In this document: piece by piece, positions 1 through 5,071 of the stretch
Layout: every line of letters starts with the position of its first letter
Numbering within the stretch: the stretch's first letter is position 1
From: Lonsdalea quercina subsp. quercina
GTDB taxonomy: Bacteria; Pseudomonadota; Gammaproteobacteria; Enterobacterales; Enterobacteriaceae
DNA length: 5,071 nucleotides
Reading direction: 5' to 3'
Assembly (NCBI RefSeq): GCF_000688655.1
Contig: NZ_JIBO01000006.1
Coordinates: 528,060-533,130, forward strand
Notes under the pieces: generated by a model
What the model was told of the DNA's origin: nothing
Seen by the model: the letters and a program-made list of their open reading frames with translations, nothing else
Databases searched by the model: none
Made by a program: the position numbers and the translations under genes

Positions 1-612
1 AACACCAGCCAAAATGCCCGCACGCTGTTCGTCTGTCAATGCTCGAGTCATATCGGTTTCAATAAAACCCGGAGCCACGACGTTGACGGTCACGCCACGC
101 GAGGCCACTTCCTGCGCCAGAGATTTACTGAACCCAACCAGCCCGGCTTTAGCGGCCGAATAGTTGGACTGCCCAGGGTTACCGCTGGTGCCGACCACAG
201 AGCCGATAGTGATGATACGGCCGAAACGCTTTTTCATCATGGAACGCAGCACGGCTTTGGACAAGCGAAATACGGAACGCAGGTTCGTATCCAGCACATC
301 CTGCCACTCTTCGTCTTTCATGCGAATCAGCAGATTATCTCGTGTGATGCCTGCGTTATTGACCAGAATGTCGATATCGCCGAATTCTGACTTGATAGCA
401 GCCAAAGTCGATTCGATCGAAGACATATCCGCGACATTCAGGACATAACCTTTACCATTGTCACCCAGCCACGCGCTGATATCAGCGGCACCTTTTTCGC
501 TCGTCGCCGTTCCCATCACCTTCGCGCCACGCGCGACCAGTGATTCAGCGATAGCACGACCGATGCCACGGCTGGCGCCGGTGACAAGAACAATTTTTCC
601 GTCAAAGCTCAT
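1..612 (-). CDS. fabG: 3-oxoacyl-ACP reductase FabG (C-terminal end cut off by the window)
   Basis: NADPH-dependent reduction of beta-ketoacyl-ACP to beta-hydroxyacyl-ACP, the first reductive step of each cycle of cytosolic type II fatty acid synthesis. It is a short-chain dehydrogenase/reductase with a Rossmann fold. Reading from ATG at 612, I see the cofactor loop TGASRGIG at residues 11-18, NNAG at 85-88, and the full catalytic tetrad Asn110, Ser138, Tyr151 and Lys155 (YSAAK at 151-155), all at the E. coli numbers. The 204 codons present compare with a usual length of 244, so about 40 residues lie beyond base 1. An ATG at 615 is also in frame, but the GGAA at 619-622 sits only 3 bases from it and 6 bases from the ATG at 612. 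The 612 start also gives the family N-terminus (MSFDGKI against MNFEGKI). The gene follows fabD by 12 bases in the same operon, and acpP would be expected next outside the window. Confidence 0.97.
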   Translation of the reverse strand, partial: MSFDGKIVLVTGASRGIGRAIAESLVARGAKVMGTATSEKGAADISAWLGDNGKGYVLNVADMSSIESTLAAIKSEFGDIDILVNNAGITRDNLLIRMKDEEWQDVLDTNLRSVFRLSKAVLRSMMKKRFGRIITIGSVVGTSGNPGQSNYSAAKAGLVGFSKSLAQEVASRGVTVNVVAPGFIETDMTRALTDEQRAGILAGV

Positions 613-618
613 CATCTA

Positions 619-622
619 TTCC
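619..622 (-). promoter_or_regulatory. ribosome binding site of fabG
   Basis: GGAA on the minus strand lies 6 bases before the ATG at 612 and just after the fabD TAA stop at 625-627. It is short, and ribosomes finishing fabD probably help fabG initiation by coupling (inference). Its spacing favours ATG 612 over the adjacent in-frame ATG at 615. Confidence 0.5.
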
Positions 623-624
623 GT

Positions 625-1554
625 TTATTGATCAAGGGCTGTTGATAAGGAAGCAGAATCATTGACTGCCGACGCAGTCAGCGTATCTACGATTCGTTTG
701 GTCAGTCCGGTAAGTACTTTACCCGGCCCAACCTCTAAAAGCTTCTGCACGTCCTGCGCAGCGATGTATTCGACGCACTCCGTCCAGCGGACAGGGTTGG
801 AAAGCTGGCGCACCAGCGCACTGCGGATAGCTTCCGGCGAAGTTTCAGTCTGGACATCCACATTGTTCACAACCGGAATGTGAGGCGCGTTGAAAGTCAC
901 ATTATCCAACGCTGCCGCTAATTTACGTGCGGCGGGTTCCATCAAGGCGCAATGAGAAGGCACGCTGACTGGCAGCGGCAGCGCGCGTTTCGCTCCGGCG
1001 GCCTTACAGGCGGCGCCAGCGCGTTCAACCGCTTCTTTATTACCCGCGATGACGACCTGTCCTGGAGAGTTGAAGTTCACCGGCGAGACAACCTGCCCCT
1101 GGGCGGATTCCGCGCAGGCAGCAGCGATAGTGTCGTTATCGAGGCCGATGATGGCATACATAGCGCCGGTGTTTTCCGGCACCGCTTCCTGCATCAGCTT
1201 GCCGCGTAACTCCACCAGACTGACCGCCTGTTTGAAGTCCATGACGCCGGCGCAAACCAAAGCGGAATATTCGCCCAGGCTGTGGCCGGCCATCAGCGCC
1301 GGCGCTTTACCGCCCTGCTGCTGCCATGCACGCCATATGGCGACGGATGCGCTTAACAGCGCTGGCTGCGTCTGCCAGGTTTTGTTTAACTCTTCCGCCG
1401 GACCCTGTTGAGTCAGTTGCCACAGGTCATAACCCAAAACGGAGGAAGCTTCATCGAATGTGTCCTTGACTATCGGATTCGTCTCCGCCAGTTCAGCCAG
1501 CATACCGACTGATTGGGAACCTTGTCCCGGGAACACCATTGCAAAATGAGTCAT
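625..1554 (-). CDS. fabD: malonyl-CoA:ACP transacylase FabD
   Basis: Transfers malonyl from malonyl-CoA to acyl carrier protein, supplying the extender unit for cytosolic type II fatty acid synthesis. The protein has 309 residues, the same as E. coli FabD. Visible family features are the oxyanion-hole FPGQGSQ near the N-terminus (Gln11), the nucleophile elbow GHSLG with Ser92, Arg117 which binds the malonyl carboxylate, the catalytic His201 in VPSHCALM, and the late EVGPGKVLTG motif. The open frame extends upstream to an ATG at 1602 (16 more residues), but that stretch overlaps the end of fabH and has no family counterpart. The ATG at 1554 gives MTHFAMVFPGQG, matching E. coli MTQFAFVFPGQG. 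It sits 20 bases after the fabH stop and 12 bases before fabG. Nothing is missing or truncated. Confidence 0.98.
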   Translation of the reverse strand: MTHFAMVFPGQGSQSVGMLAELAETNPIVKDTFDEASSVLGYDLWQLTQQGPAEELNKTWQTQPALLSASVAIWRAWQQQGGKAPALMAGHSLGEYSALVCAGVMDFKQAVSLVELRGKLMQEAVPENTGAMYAIIGLDNDTIAAACAESAQGQVVSPVNFNSPGQVVIAGNKEAVERAGAACKAAGAKRALPLPVSVPSHCALMEPAARKLAAALDNVTFNAPHIPVVNNVDVQTETSPEAIRSALVRQLSNPVRWTECVEYIAAQDVQKLLEVGPGKVLTGLTKRIVDTLTASAVNDSASLSTALDQ

Positions 1555-1564
1555 AATCAGAAAG

Positions 1565-1568
1565 TCCT
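1565..1568 (-). promoter_or_regulatory. ribosome binding site of fabD
   Basis: AGGA on the minus strand lies in the 20-base fabH-fabD gap, 10 bases before the ATG at 1554. The spacing is slightly long, but this is the only SD-like stretch in the gap, and it supports 1554 rather than the upstream ATG at 1602. Confidence 0.55.
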
Positions 1569-1574
1569 GTTTTA

Positions 1575-2525
1575 TCAAAAACGTACCAGAGCAGAACCCC
1601 AAGTAAATCCACCGCCGAACGCTTCAAGTAATACCAGCTGTCCGCGTTTGATTCGTCCGTCACGCACGGCTTCGTCCAACGCCGCAGGTACTGAAGCTGC
1701 GGAGGTATTGCCATGGCGGTCGAGCGTGATCACCACTTTATCCATGCCCATGCCCAACTTTTTGGCCGTCGCATTGATAATACGGAGGTTCGCCTGATGC
1801 GGAACCAGCCAATCCAGCTCGGCTTTGTCCAGTTTTGCCGCCACCAGCGTTTCTTCAACGATGTGTGCCAGTTCTTTAACAGCGACCTTGAACACTTCGT
1901 TGCCGGCCATTGTCAGGTATTCCGGCGTTTTGTTGGTGCGTGCCTGGTACGGCAGAGACAAAAGCTGACCATAGCGGCCATCGGCATGTAAATGCGTGGA
2001 AATGAGGCCCGGCTCTTCAGAGCGGGATAAGACTACCGCGCCGGCACCATCGCCAAACAGAATCAGCGTTCCGCGATCTTCCGGGTCCAGCGTGCGTGTC
2101 AACGCGTCAGAGCCGATCACCAGCGCGTAATCAACGGCGCCATTCTTGACATACTGATCAGCTACGCTCAATGCATAGGTGAAGCCTGCGCAGGCAGCCG
2201 CTAAATCGAAAGCGATGGTGTCTTGAATGTCCAGCATCTGCTGAATCTGGCAGGCCGAACTTGGGAATGCATGACTGGAAGACGTTGTTGCTACGATTAA
2301 CAGTCCGATTTTATTTTTATCGACATCGGCCATCTCGAGCGCTTTTTGCGCTGCGTGGAAACCCATGGTGGCCACACTTTCATCCGGCCCTGCGATGCGA
2401 CGTTCGCGGATACCGGTGCGAGTAACAATCCACTCGTCTGACGTATCCACCATTTTCTCTAAATCAGAATTCGACCTGATCTGTTCGGGCAAATAGCTTC
2501 CCGTTCCTAAAATTTTTGTATACAT
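1575..2525 (-). CDS. fabH: beta-ketoacyl-ACP synthase III FabH
   Basis: Condenses acetyl-CoA with malonyl-ACP to give acetoacetyl-ACP, the initiation step of straight-chain fatty acid synthesis. It has a thiolase fold. The 316 residues compare with 317 in E. coli. The catalytic triad is visible: Cys112 in [10 protein letters not shown], His243 in VPHQANLRI and Asn273 in RHGNTSAAS (His244 and Asn274 in E. coli, so one residue is lost in between, around 190-203 after LLSLP). The C-terminus [13 protein letters not shown] is family-typical. The ATG at 2525 gives [15 protein letters not shown], matching the family start. It lies 6 bases after the plsX stop with only a weak SD (GAG within the plsX TGA region), so translation is probably coupled to plsX, although an internal promoter in plsX may also feed it. 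The final Trp-Gly-Ser-Ala segment and the substrate loop look intact. Confidence 0.98.
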   Translation of the reverse strand: MYTKILGTGSYLPEQIRSNSDLEKMVDTSDEWIVTRTGIRERRIAGPDESVATMGFHAAQKALEMADVDKNKIGLLIVATTSSSHAFPSSACQIQQMLDIQDTIAFDLAAACAGFTYALSVADQYVKNGAVDYALVIGSDALTRTLDPEDRGTLILFGDGAGAVVLSRSEEPGLISTHLHADGRYGQLLSLPYQARTNKTPEYLTMAGNEVFKVAVKELAHIVEETLVAAKLDKAELDWLVPHQANLRIINATAKKLGMGMDKVVITLDRHGNTSAASVPAALDEAVRDGRIKRGQLVLLEAFGGGFTWGSALVRF

Positions 2526-2531
2526 GTAAGC

Positions 2532-3575
2532 TCAATCACTCTTAGGTAATACAGACGTGAGTCGTACGGCGATTCTTTCAGGAATCTGCCGTTGTACCGT
2601 CTGCACTGCCTGTTCAATCGCTACCGCAAACGCATTCGAGTTTGCAGCTCCATGGCTCTTTATCACTGTCCCACGTAATCCTAGCAGACAAGCCCCGTTA
2701 TAGTGGTCAGGGTTCAGGTGGCCAAAACGCCGGGAAAGACGTTTTTGCAACCAGCGTCCCAATAATCTCAGCCACCAAGACTGTTTTTGTCTACGATCTG
2801 AACCTGAGGAGGATTTCAGAAGAGACAGAAACATTCTAACGACGCCTTCCATCGTCTTAAGCGTAACGTTACCAACAAATCCATCACACACCATGACATC
2901 CGTTTTACCAGTTAGTAACTCGTTGCCTTCCAAGTAACCGATATAGTTGATAGACGGTGTCGCTTTCAAACGAGCGGCAGCTTCGCGGATGTTGTTTAGC
3001 CCTTTGCTTTCTTCTTCGCCAATATTCAACAACGCCACTCGGGGGTTAGTGAGTCCCAGAACCTCTTCTGCCAAGACCGCGCCCATCACGGCAAACTGTA
3101 CTAGCATGGTGCTACCGCATTCGACGTTGGCACCGAGATCCAGAACAACCGTCTTACCATGCTGCTGATGCGGCAACACCGTCACCAGCGCCGGACGTTC
3201 AATACCATCAACCGGCTTCAACAGCAATTTGGCAAGCCCCATCAACGCTCCTGTATTTCCAGCACTCACGCAAGCCTGCGCACGCCCATCCTTGATCAGC
3301 TCCAATGCAATGCGCATAGAAGAGCCTCGGCTGGCGCGTATAGCTTGAGATGGTCTGGCATCGCCCGCGATTACCGTTTCAGCCGGTACGATTTCCAAAC
3401 GGGAAGACAGGGAGGAATCGACTTTGCTAAGTAATGGGGTGAGCGTTGTAGGATCGCCAACCAGCAGCAGATAAAGATTTGGATTAGAAGCCAGTGCCTG
3501 CAATGCAGCAGGCACTGTTACGCAGGGGCCAAAGTCCCCGCCCATTGCATCTAACGCCAGAGTTAGGCGTGTCAA
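2532..3575 (-). CDS. plsX: phosphate acyltransferase PlsX (acyl-ACP:phosphate transacylase), TTG start
   Basis: Converts long-chain acyl-ACP and phosphate to acyl-phosphate, which links fatty acid synthesis to phosphatidic acid synthesis. It is a peripheral membrane enzyme. The 347 residues align with E. coli PlsX from the first residue: [12 protein letters not shown] at 6-17, [15 protein letters not shown] at 73-87, [11 protein letters not shown] at 103-113, LDLGANV at 145-151, LLNIGEEE at 182-189, CDGFVGNV at 230-237 and KSHGAAN at 306-312. A basic, Trp-rich segment at about 261-285 ([20 protein letters not shown]) fits the membrane-contact helices. The C-terminus ends about nine residues earlier than E. 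coli. The start is TTG at 3575 with AAGGA 6 bases upstream. The next ATG, codon 11, would cut off the conserved first strand. It follows rpmF by 26 bases and precedes fabH by 6. Confidence 0.96.
   Translation of the reverse strand: MTRLTLALDAMGGDFGPCVTVPAALQALASNPNLYLLLVGDPTTLTPLLSKVDSSLSSRLEIVPAETVIAGDARPSQAIRASRGSSMRIALELIKDGRAQACVSAGNTGALMGLAKLLLKPVDGIERPALVTVLPHQQHGKTVVLDLGANVECGSTMLVQFAVMGAVLAEEVLGLTNPRVALLNIGEEESKGLNNIREAAARLKATPSINYIGYLEGNELLTGKTDVMVCDGFVGNVTLKTMEGVVRMFLSLLKSSSGSDRRQKQSWWLRLLGRWLQKRLSRRFGHLNPDHYNGACLLGLRGTVIKSHGAANSNAFAVAIEQAVQTVQRQIPERIAVRLTSVLPKSD
2697..2725 (-). promoter_or_regulatory. candidate sigma-70 promoter inside plsX, reading into fabHDG
   Basis: On the minus strand TTGGCC (2720-2725) and TATAAC (2697-2702) are separated by exactly 17 bases and followed by a GGGGC discriminator. 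Transcription would start near 2689-2691, about 165 bases before the fabH ATG and inside the plsX 3' coding region. In E. coli an internal promoter in plsX, under stringent control, is known to drive fabHDG, so the position fits. The GC-rich discriminator is the kind seen at ppGpp-inhibited promoters. I did not find a convincing FadR operator around it. The hexamers are the part seen; activity is inferred. Confidence 0.5.
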
Positions 3576-3580
3576 AGCAT

Positions 3581-3586
3581 TTCCTT
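3581..3586 (-). promoter_or_regulatory. ribosome binding site that fixes the TTG start of plsX
   Basis: AAGGAA on the minus strand is the best SD in the 26-base rpmF-plsX gap. Its AAGGA core lies 6 bases from the TTG at 3575, good spacing, but only 1 base from the ATG at 3580-3578, which is out of frame and stops after two codons. The spacing therefore selects TTG. Confidence 0.75.
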
Positions 3587-3601
3587 GCGATTAAGCAGGA
3601 A

Positions 3602-3772
3602 TTACTTAGCAATGACCTTGCGACCGCGGTAGTAGCCATCCGCAGTTACGTGGTGACGCAGATGAGTTTCGCCAGAAACTTTATCTACGGATACGGCAGT
3701 TGTGGTCAGAGCATCGTGAGCACGACGCATACCACGTTTGGAACGGGTTGGTTTATTCTGTTGTACGGCCAT
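3602..3772 (-). CDS. rpmF: 50S ribosomal protein L32
   Basis: Structural protein of the large ribosomal subunit (bL32). I read 56 codons from ATG at 3772: the start [20 protein letters not shown] is nearly identical to E. coli, and the end [16 protein letters not shown] carries the YYRGRKV motif. The protein is one residue shorter than the 57-residue E. coli form, the loss falling in the variable stretch [11 protein letters not shown]. It is strongly basic and has no zinc-binding cysteine set, as in the E. coli form. A strong SD (AAGGAG, 8 bases upstream) precedes it, and codon choice is that of a highly expressed gene (CGT, GCT, CTG, CAG). It lies 17 bases after yceD and 26 before plsX, the conserved arrangement that puts ribosomal and lipid genes on one transcript. 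Confidence 0.97.
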   Translation of the reverse strand: MAVQQNKPTRSKRGMRRAHDALTTTAVSVDKVSGETHLRHHVTADGYYRGRKVIAK

Positions 3773-3780
3773 GGACCTTA

Positions 3781-3786
3781 CTCCTT
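3781..3786 (-). promoter_or_regulatory. strong ribosome binding site of rpmF
   Basis: AAGGAG on the minus strand lies 8 bases before the ATG at 3772, within the 17-base yceD-rpmF gap. It is the strongest SD in the window, matching the high output expected of a ribosomal protein gene, and contrasts with yceD, which has none. Confidence 0.85.
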
Positions 3787-3789
3787 CAA

Positions 3790-4311
3790 TTACTTACGCT
3801 TTAAACTAGCTAATACGGCAAATGGATTTGGTTTCTCCGCCTCTTCAGGCAATTTGCCAAATACCATGTCCGCTTCGGACACTTCACAGTGTTCAGAATC
3901 ATGCACCGGTGCGATGGGCAATGAAAGAATAATTTCATCTTCTATCATCGCCAGCAAGTCGACCTCACCAAACTCATTGACCTGAATCGGTTCGTACGCT
4001 TCCGGCAGAGCTTCGGCCTGCTCATCACTGATGACCGGGCTAAAACATAACGTGGCGTGGACCTGATGTTCGAAAGGCTTGCCACAGCGCTGGCACCGTA
4101 AGGTCACCGACACATCGGCATGTCCATCGATAACAGCTAAACGCTGGTTATCGATGTTGAACGATAAAGCCGCTTCGACATCGCTATCCACACTAACCAC
4201 TGATTCGGCAACACGCATCACCTGTTCAGCTGTATAGACACCAACATAATCTAAACGCTTTTGAGCCGTGCGAGCCGCGTCGAGGGTTAATGGTAATTTT
4301 ACCTTTTGCAT
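3790..4311 (-). CDS. yceD: YceD family protein (DUF177), 23S rRNA accumulation protein
   Basis: A 173-residue protein, the same length as E. coli YceD, which is required for normal 23S rRNA accumulation; plant DUF177 relatives bind nucleic acid. The molecular mechanism is not settled. Visible features are the start [20 protein letters not shown], identical to E. coli except around DAARTA, a CxxC pair at Cys73 and Cys76 ([10 protein letters not shown]), further cysteines at 89 and 142, an acidic central and C-terminal part ([20 protein letters not shown]), and the family C-terminus [13 protein letters not shown]. The CxxC could bind metal or be redox active, but this is inference. It has no SD: the bases before the ATG are GCGCGCCCT, and the promoter lies so close that the message is probably leaderless. 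It is first in the operon, 17 bases before rpmF. Confidence 0.95.
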   Translation of the reverse strand: MQKVKLPLTLDAARTAQKRLDYVGVYTAEQVMRVAESVVSVDSDVEAALSFNIDNQRLAVIDGHADVSVTLRCQRCGKPFEHQVHATLCFSPVISDEQAEALPEAYEPIQVNEFGEVDLLAMIEDEIILSLPIAPVHDSEHCEVSEADMVFGKLPEEAEKPNPFAVLASLKRK

Positions 4312-4320
4312 AGGGCGCGC

Positions 4321-4349
4321 ATATTAGCGTCGTAACGACATAGAGTCAA
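4321..4349 (-). promoter_or_regulatory. main sigma-70 promoter of the yceD-rpmF-plsX-fab operon
   Basis: On the minus strand TTGACT (-35, 4344-4349) and TAATAT (-10, 4321-4326) are separated by exactly 17 bases, each one base from consensus. The -10 is followed by GCGCGCCCT and then the yceD ATG at 4311. The expected start is between about 4316 and 4311, giving a leader of 0-5 bases. The GC-only discriminator is typical of stringently controlled ribosomal promoters. Its position ahead of a ribosome and lipid operon supports growth-rate control, which is inferred rather than seen. Confidence 0.88.
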
Positions 4350-4373
4350 AGGAAAAGGTGGGGTTTGGAAACT

Positions 4374-4400
4374 TTCGCCAGCGTTCGCATCGGAAGCGAA
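4374..4400. repeat. TTCGC repeat cluster in the divergent intergenic region
   Basis: TTCGC occurs at 4374-4378 and 4384-4388, starts 10 bases apart (one helical turn), and its inverse GCGAA occurs at 4396-4400. The last two copies could pair as a 5-bp stem with a 7-base loop. No run of T follows on either strand, so it is not a terminator. It may be a protein-binding site between the two promoters, or chance. Confidence 0.35.
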
Positions 4401-4414
4401 TCGCAGTTTAGAAT
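4384..4414 (+). promoter_or_regulatory. weak candidate promoter for yceF
   Basis: TAGAAT (4409-4414) resembles a -10 box. The best -35 is TTCGCA (4384-4389), 19 bases upstream, a poor match with long spacing. Transcription would start near 4421, about 29 bases before yceF. No better promoter was found on the plus strand in the 138-base gap. Confidence 0.25.
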
Positions 4415-4449
4415 GAGCCGCATGTTCCAGCCACAATTTTACCCTAACT

Positions 4450-5037
4450 ATGCCTAAAATCATTCTCGCATCAACCTCACCCTACCGCCGCGCACTGCTC
4501 GAAAAGCTGAATATCGCTTTCGAATCTGCTTCCCCACAAGTTGATGAAACGCCCTTGCCTGACGAAGACGCCCCCGCTCTGGTGAAACGTCTAGCCATGG
4601 ACAAAGCCAAATCGTTGGCTGGCGACTACCCGAGTCATCTCATTATAGGCTCCGATCAGGTCTGTGTGCTTAACGGTCAAATAACCGGTAAGCCTCACGA
4701 TCAAGAACGCGCTGTTGCTCAGTTGCGTCAGGCCAGTGGCAGTCACGTCACCTTTTATACCGGACTTGCGCTTTACAATAGCCAAAGCGTACGCATGCAT
4801 TGTCTGGTTGAACCTTACGAGGTTCATTTTCGAACGCTAACGAATAAAGAGATAGATAATTATATAAAGAAAGAACGTCCTTTTGACTGCGCGGGAAGTT
4901 TCAAGAGCGAAGGACTCGGCATTACTTTATTTGAACGACTGTCGGGGAGGGATCCCAATACGCTGATCGGGCTACCGCTTATCGCTTTACTTGACTTGCT
5001 GCGACGGGAAGGCGTGAATCCTCTTTTGATTTCCTGA
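4450..5037 (+). CDS. yceF: Maf-family nucleotide pyrophosphatase YceF (7-methyl-GTP type)
   Basis: Hydrolyses a nucleoside triphosphate to the monophosphate and pyrophosphate. E. coli YceF, the closest relative I recognise, prefers 7-methyl-GTP, suggesting nucleotide-pool house-cleaning in the cytosol. The 195 residues compare with 194 in E. coli. Family features are the N-terminal [10 protein letters not shown] at 5-14, VDET with Glu33, Lys52, IIGSDQV with the catalytic Asp69, ITGKP with Lys81, FYTGLAL at 102-108, [14 protein letters not shown] at 147-160 and [12 protein letters not shown] at 166-177. The ATG at 4450 gives the family start [10 protein letters not shown]. No SD is visible before it, and an out-of-frame short ORF overlaps the start. 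It is transcribed divergently from yceD, as in E. coli. Substrate preference is inferred by subfamily resemblance. Confidence 0.96.
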   Translation: MPKIILASTSPYRRALLEKLNIAFESASPQVDETPLPDEDAPALVKRLAMDKAKSLAGDYPSHLIIGSDQVCVLNGQITGKPHDQERAVAQLRQASGSHVTFYTGLALYNSQSVRMHCLVEPYEVHFRTLTNKEIDNYIKKERPFDCAGSFKSEGLGITLFERLSGRDPNTLIGLPLIALLDLLRREGVNPLLIS

Positions 5038-5071
5038 TTCGCATGTTGACCGCACCTGACTCATCGACAGG
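4979..5071 (-). CDS. possible 3' end of rluC (23S rRNA pseudouridine synthase), partial
   Basis: The minus strand is open from base 5071 to a TAA at 4979-4981 for 30 codons. Its first residues PVDE resemble the PMDE near the C-terminus of E. coli RluC, and rluC is the convergent neighbour of yceF in E. coli. After PVDE the reading no longer resembles E. coli RluC, and it would overlap the end of yceF by 59 bases. Another minus-strand frame stops at 5061-5063 and is an alternative end. Too little is present to decide. Confidence 0.25.
   Translation of the reverse strand, partial: PVDESGAVNMRIRKSKEDSRLPVAASQVKR

Noticed and set aside
613..615. The ATG at 615 as the fabG start.
   Set aside because: It is in frame, but it lies only 3 bases from the GGAA and adds one residue not seen in the family.
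1555..1602. A 16-residue N-terminal extension of FabD from an ATG at 1602.
   Set aside because: It overlaps the fabH 3' end, has no family counterpart, and the ATG at 1554 has the SD and gives the E. coli FabD length of 309.
2697..2725. A FadR operator near the candidate fabH promoter (GACCACT on the minus strand, TGGTCAG on the plus strand).
   Set aside because: Only one half matches the TGGTC-N-GACC consensus as I recall it; the other half has several mismatches.
3494..3985. A 163-codon plus-strand open frame antisense to plsX, rpmF and yceD.
   Set aside because: It crosses three well-supported genes on the other strand, has no recognisable motif and no SD. It is a shadow frame, as are the other plus-strand frames between 164 and 3434.
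4384..4400. The TTCGC/GCGAA hairpin as a transcription terminator.
   Set aside because: The stem is only 5 bp and no U-run follows on either strand. It also sits between divergent genes, where no terminator is needed.
1..5071. A search by eye for an unknown defence, mobile or CRISPR system.
   Set aside because: All but the intergenic gaps is explained by conserved housekeeping genes in a conserved order. No transposase, integrase, long repeat or atypical segment was seen.

Overview
The window looks like ordinary chromosomal core DNA from a gammaproteobacterium of the order Enterobacterales. It carries most of the conserved yceD-rpmF-plsX-fabH-fabD-fabG lipid cluster, all on the minus strand, with yceF transcribed divergently on the plus strand. 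From memory, the proteins read as close but clearly diverged homologues of the E. coli ones, with active-site residues at the same or nearly the same positions. This suggests a relative outside Escherichia/Salmonella, perhaps in the Pectobacteriaceae or Yersiniaceae. The genus cannot be fixed from the sequence alone.

Layout by coordinate. The window opens inside fabG (1-612, minus, C-terminal end cut off), followed by fabD (625-1554, minus), fabH (1575-2525, minus), plsX (2532-3575, minus, TTG start), rpmF for ribosomal protein L32 (3602-3772, minus) and yceD (3790-4311, minus). A 138-base divergent intergenic region (4312-4449) follows, then yceF (4450-5037, plus). The last bases may hold the 3' end of a convergent gene, plausibly rluC. 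Transcription of the minus-strand operon therefore runs from about 4314 down to 1. Gaps between its genes are 6 to 26 bases, so the six genes look like one transcription unit.

How the genes work together. YceD (DUF177, linked to 23S rRNA accumulation) and L32 are large-subunit ribosome genes. PlsX makes acyl-phosphate from acyl-ACP for phospholipid synthesis. FabD loads malonyl onto ACP, FabH starts chains by condensing acetyl-CoA with malonyl-ACP, and FabG reduces the beta-ketoacyl-ACP. The operon thus ties ribosome production to membrane lipid production. The main promoter before yceD is near consensus with a GC-rich discriminator, and a second candidate promoter with a GGGGC discriminator lies inside plsX ahead of fabH. 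Both fit growth-rate (stringent) control.

No mobile element, tRNA, rRNA, CRISPR array or unknown protein family was seen. The points worth a second look are in expression signals: a promoter so close to yceD that its mRNA should be leaderless or nearly so, a TTG start for plsX nested in an ATG-CTT-TGA minimal ORF, a short ORF overlapping the start of the SD-less yceF, and spaced TTCGC repeats in the divergent region.
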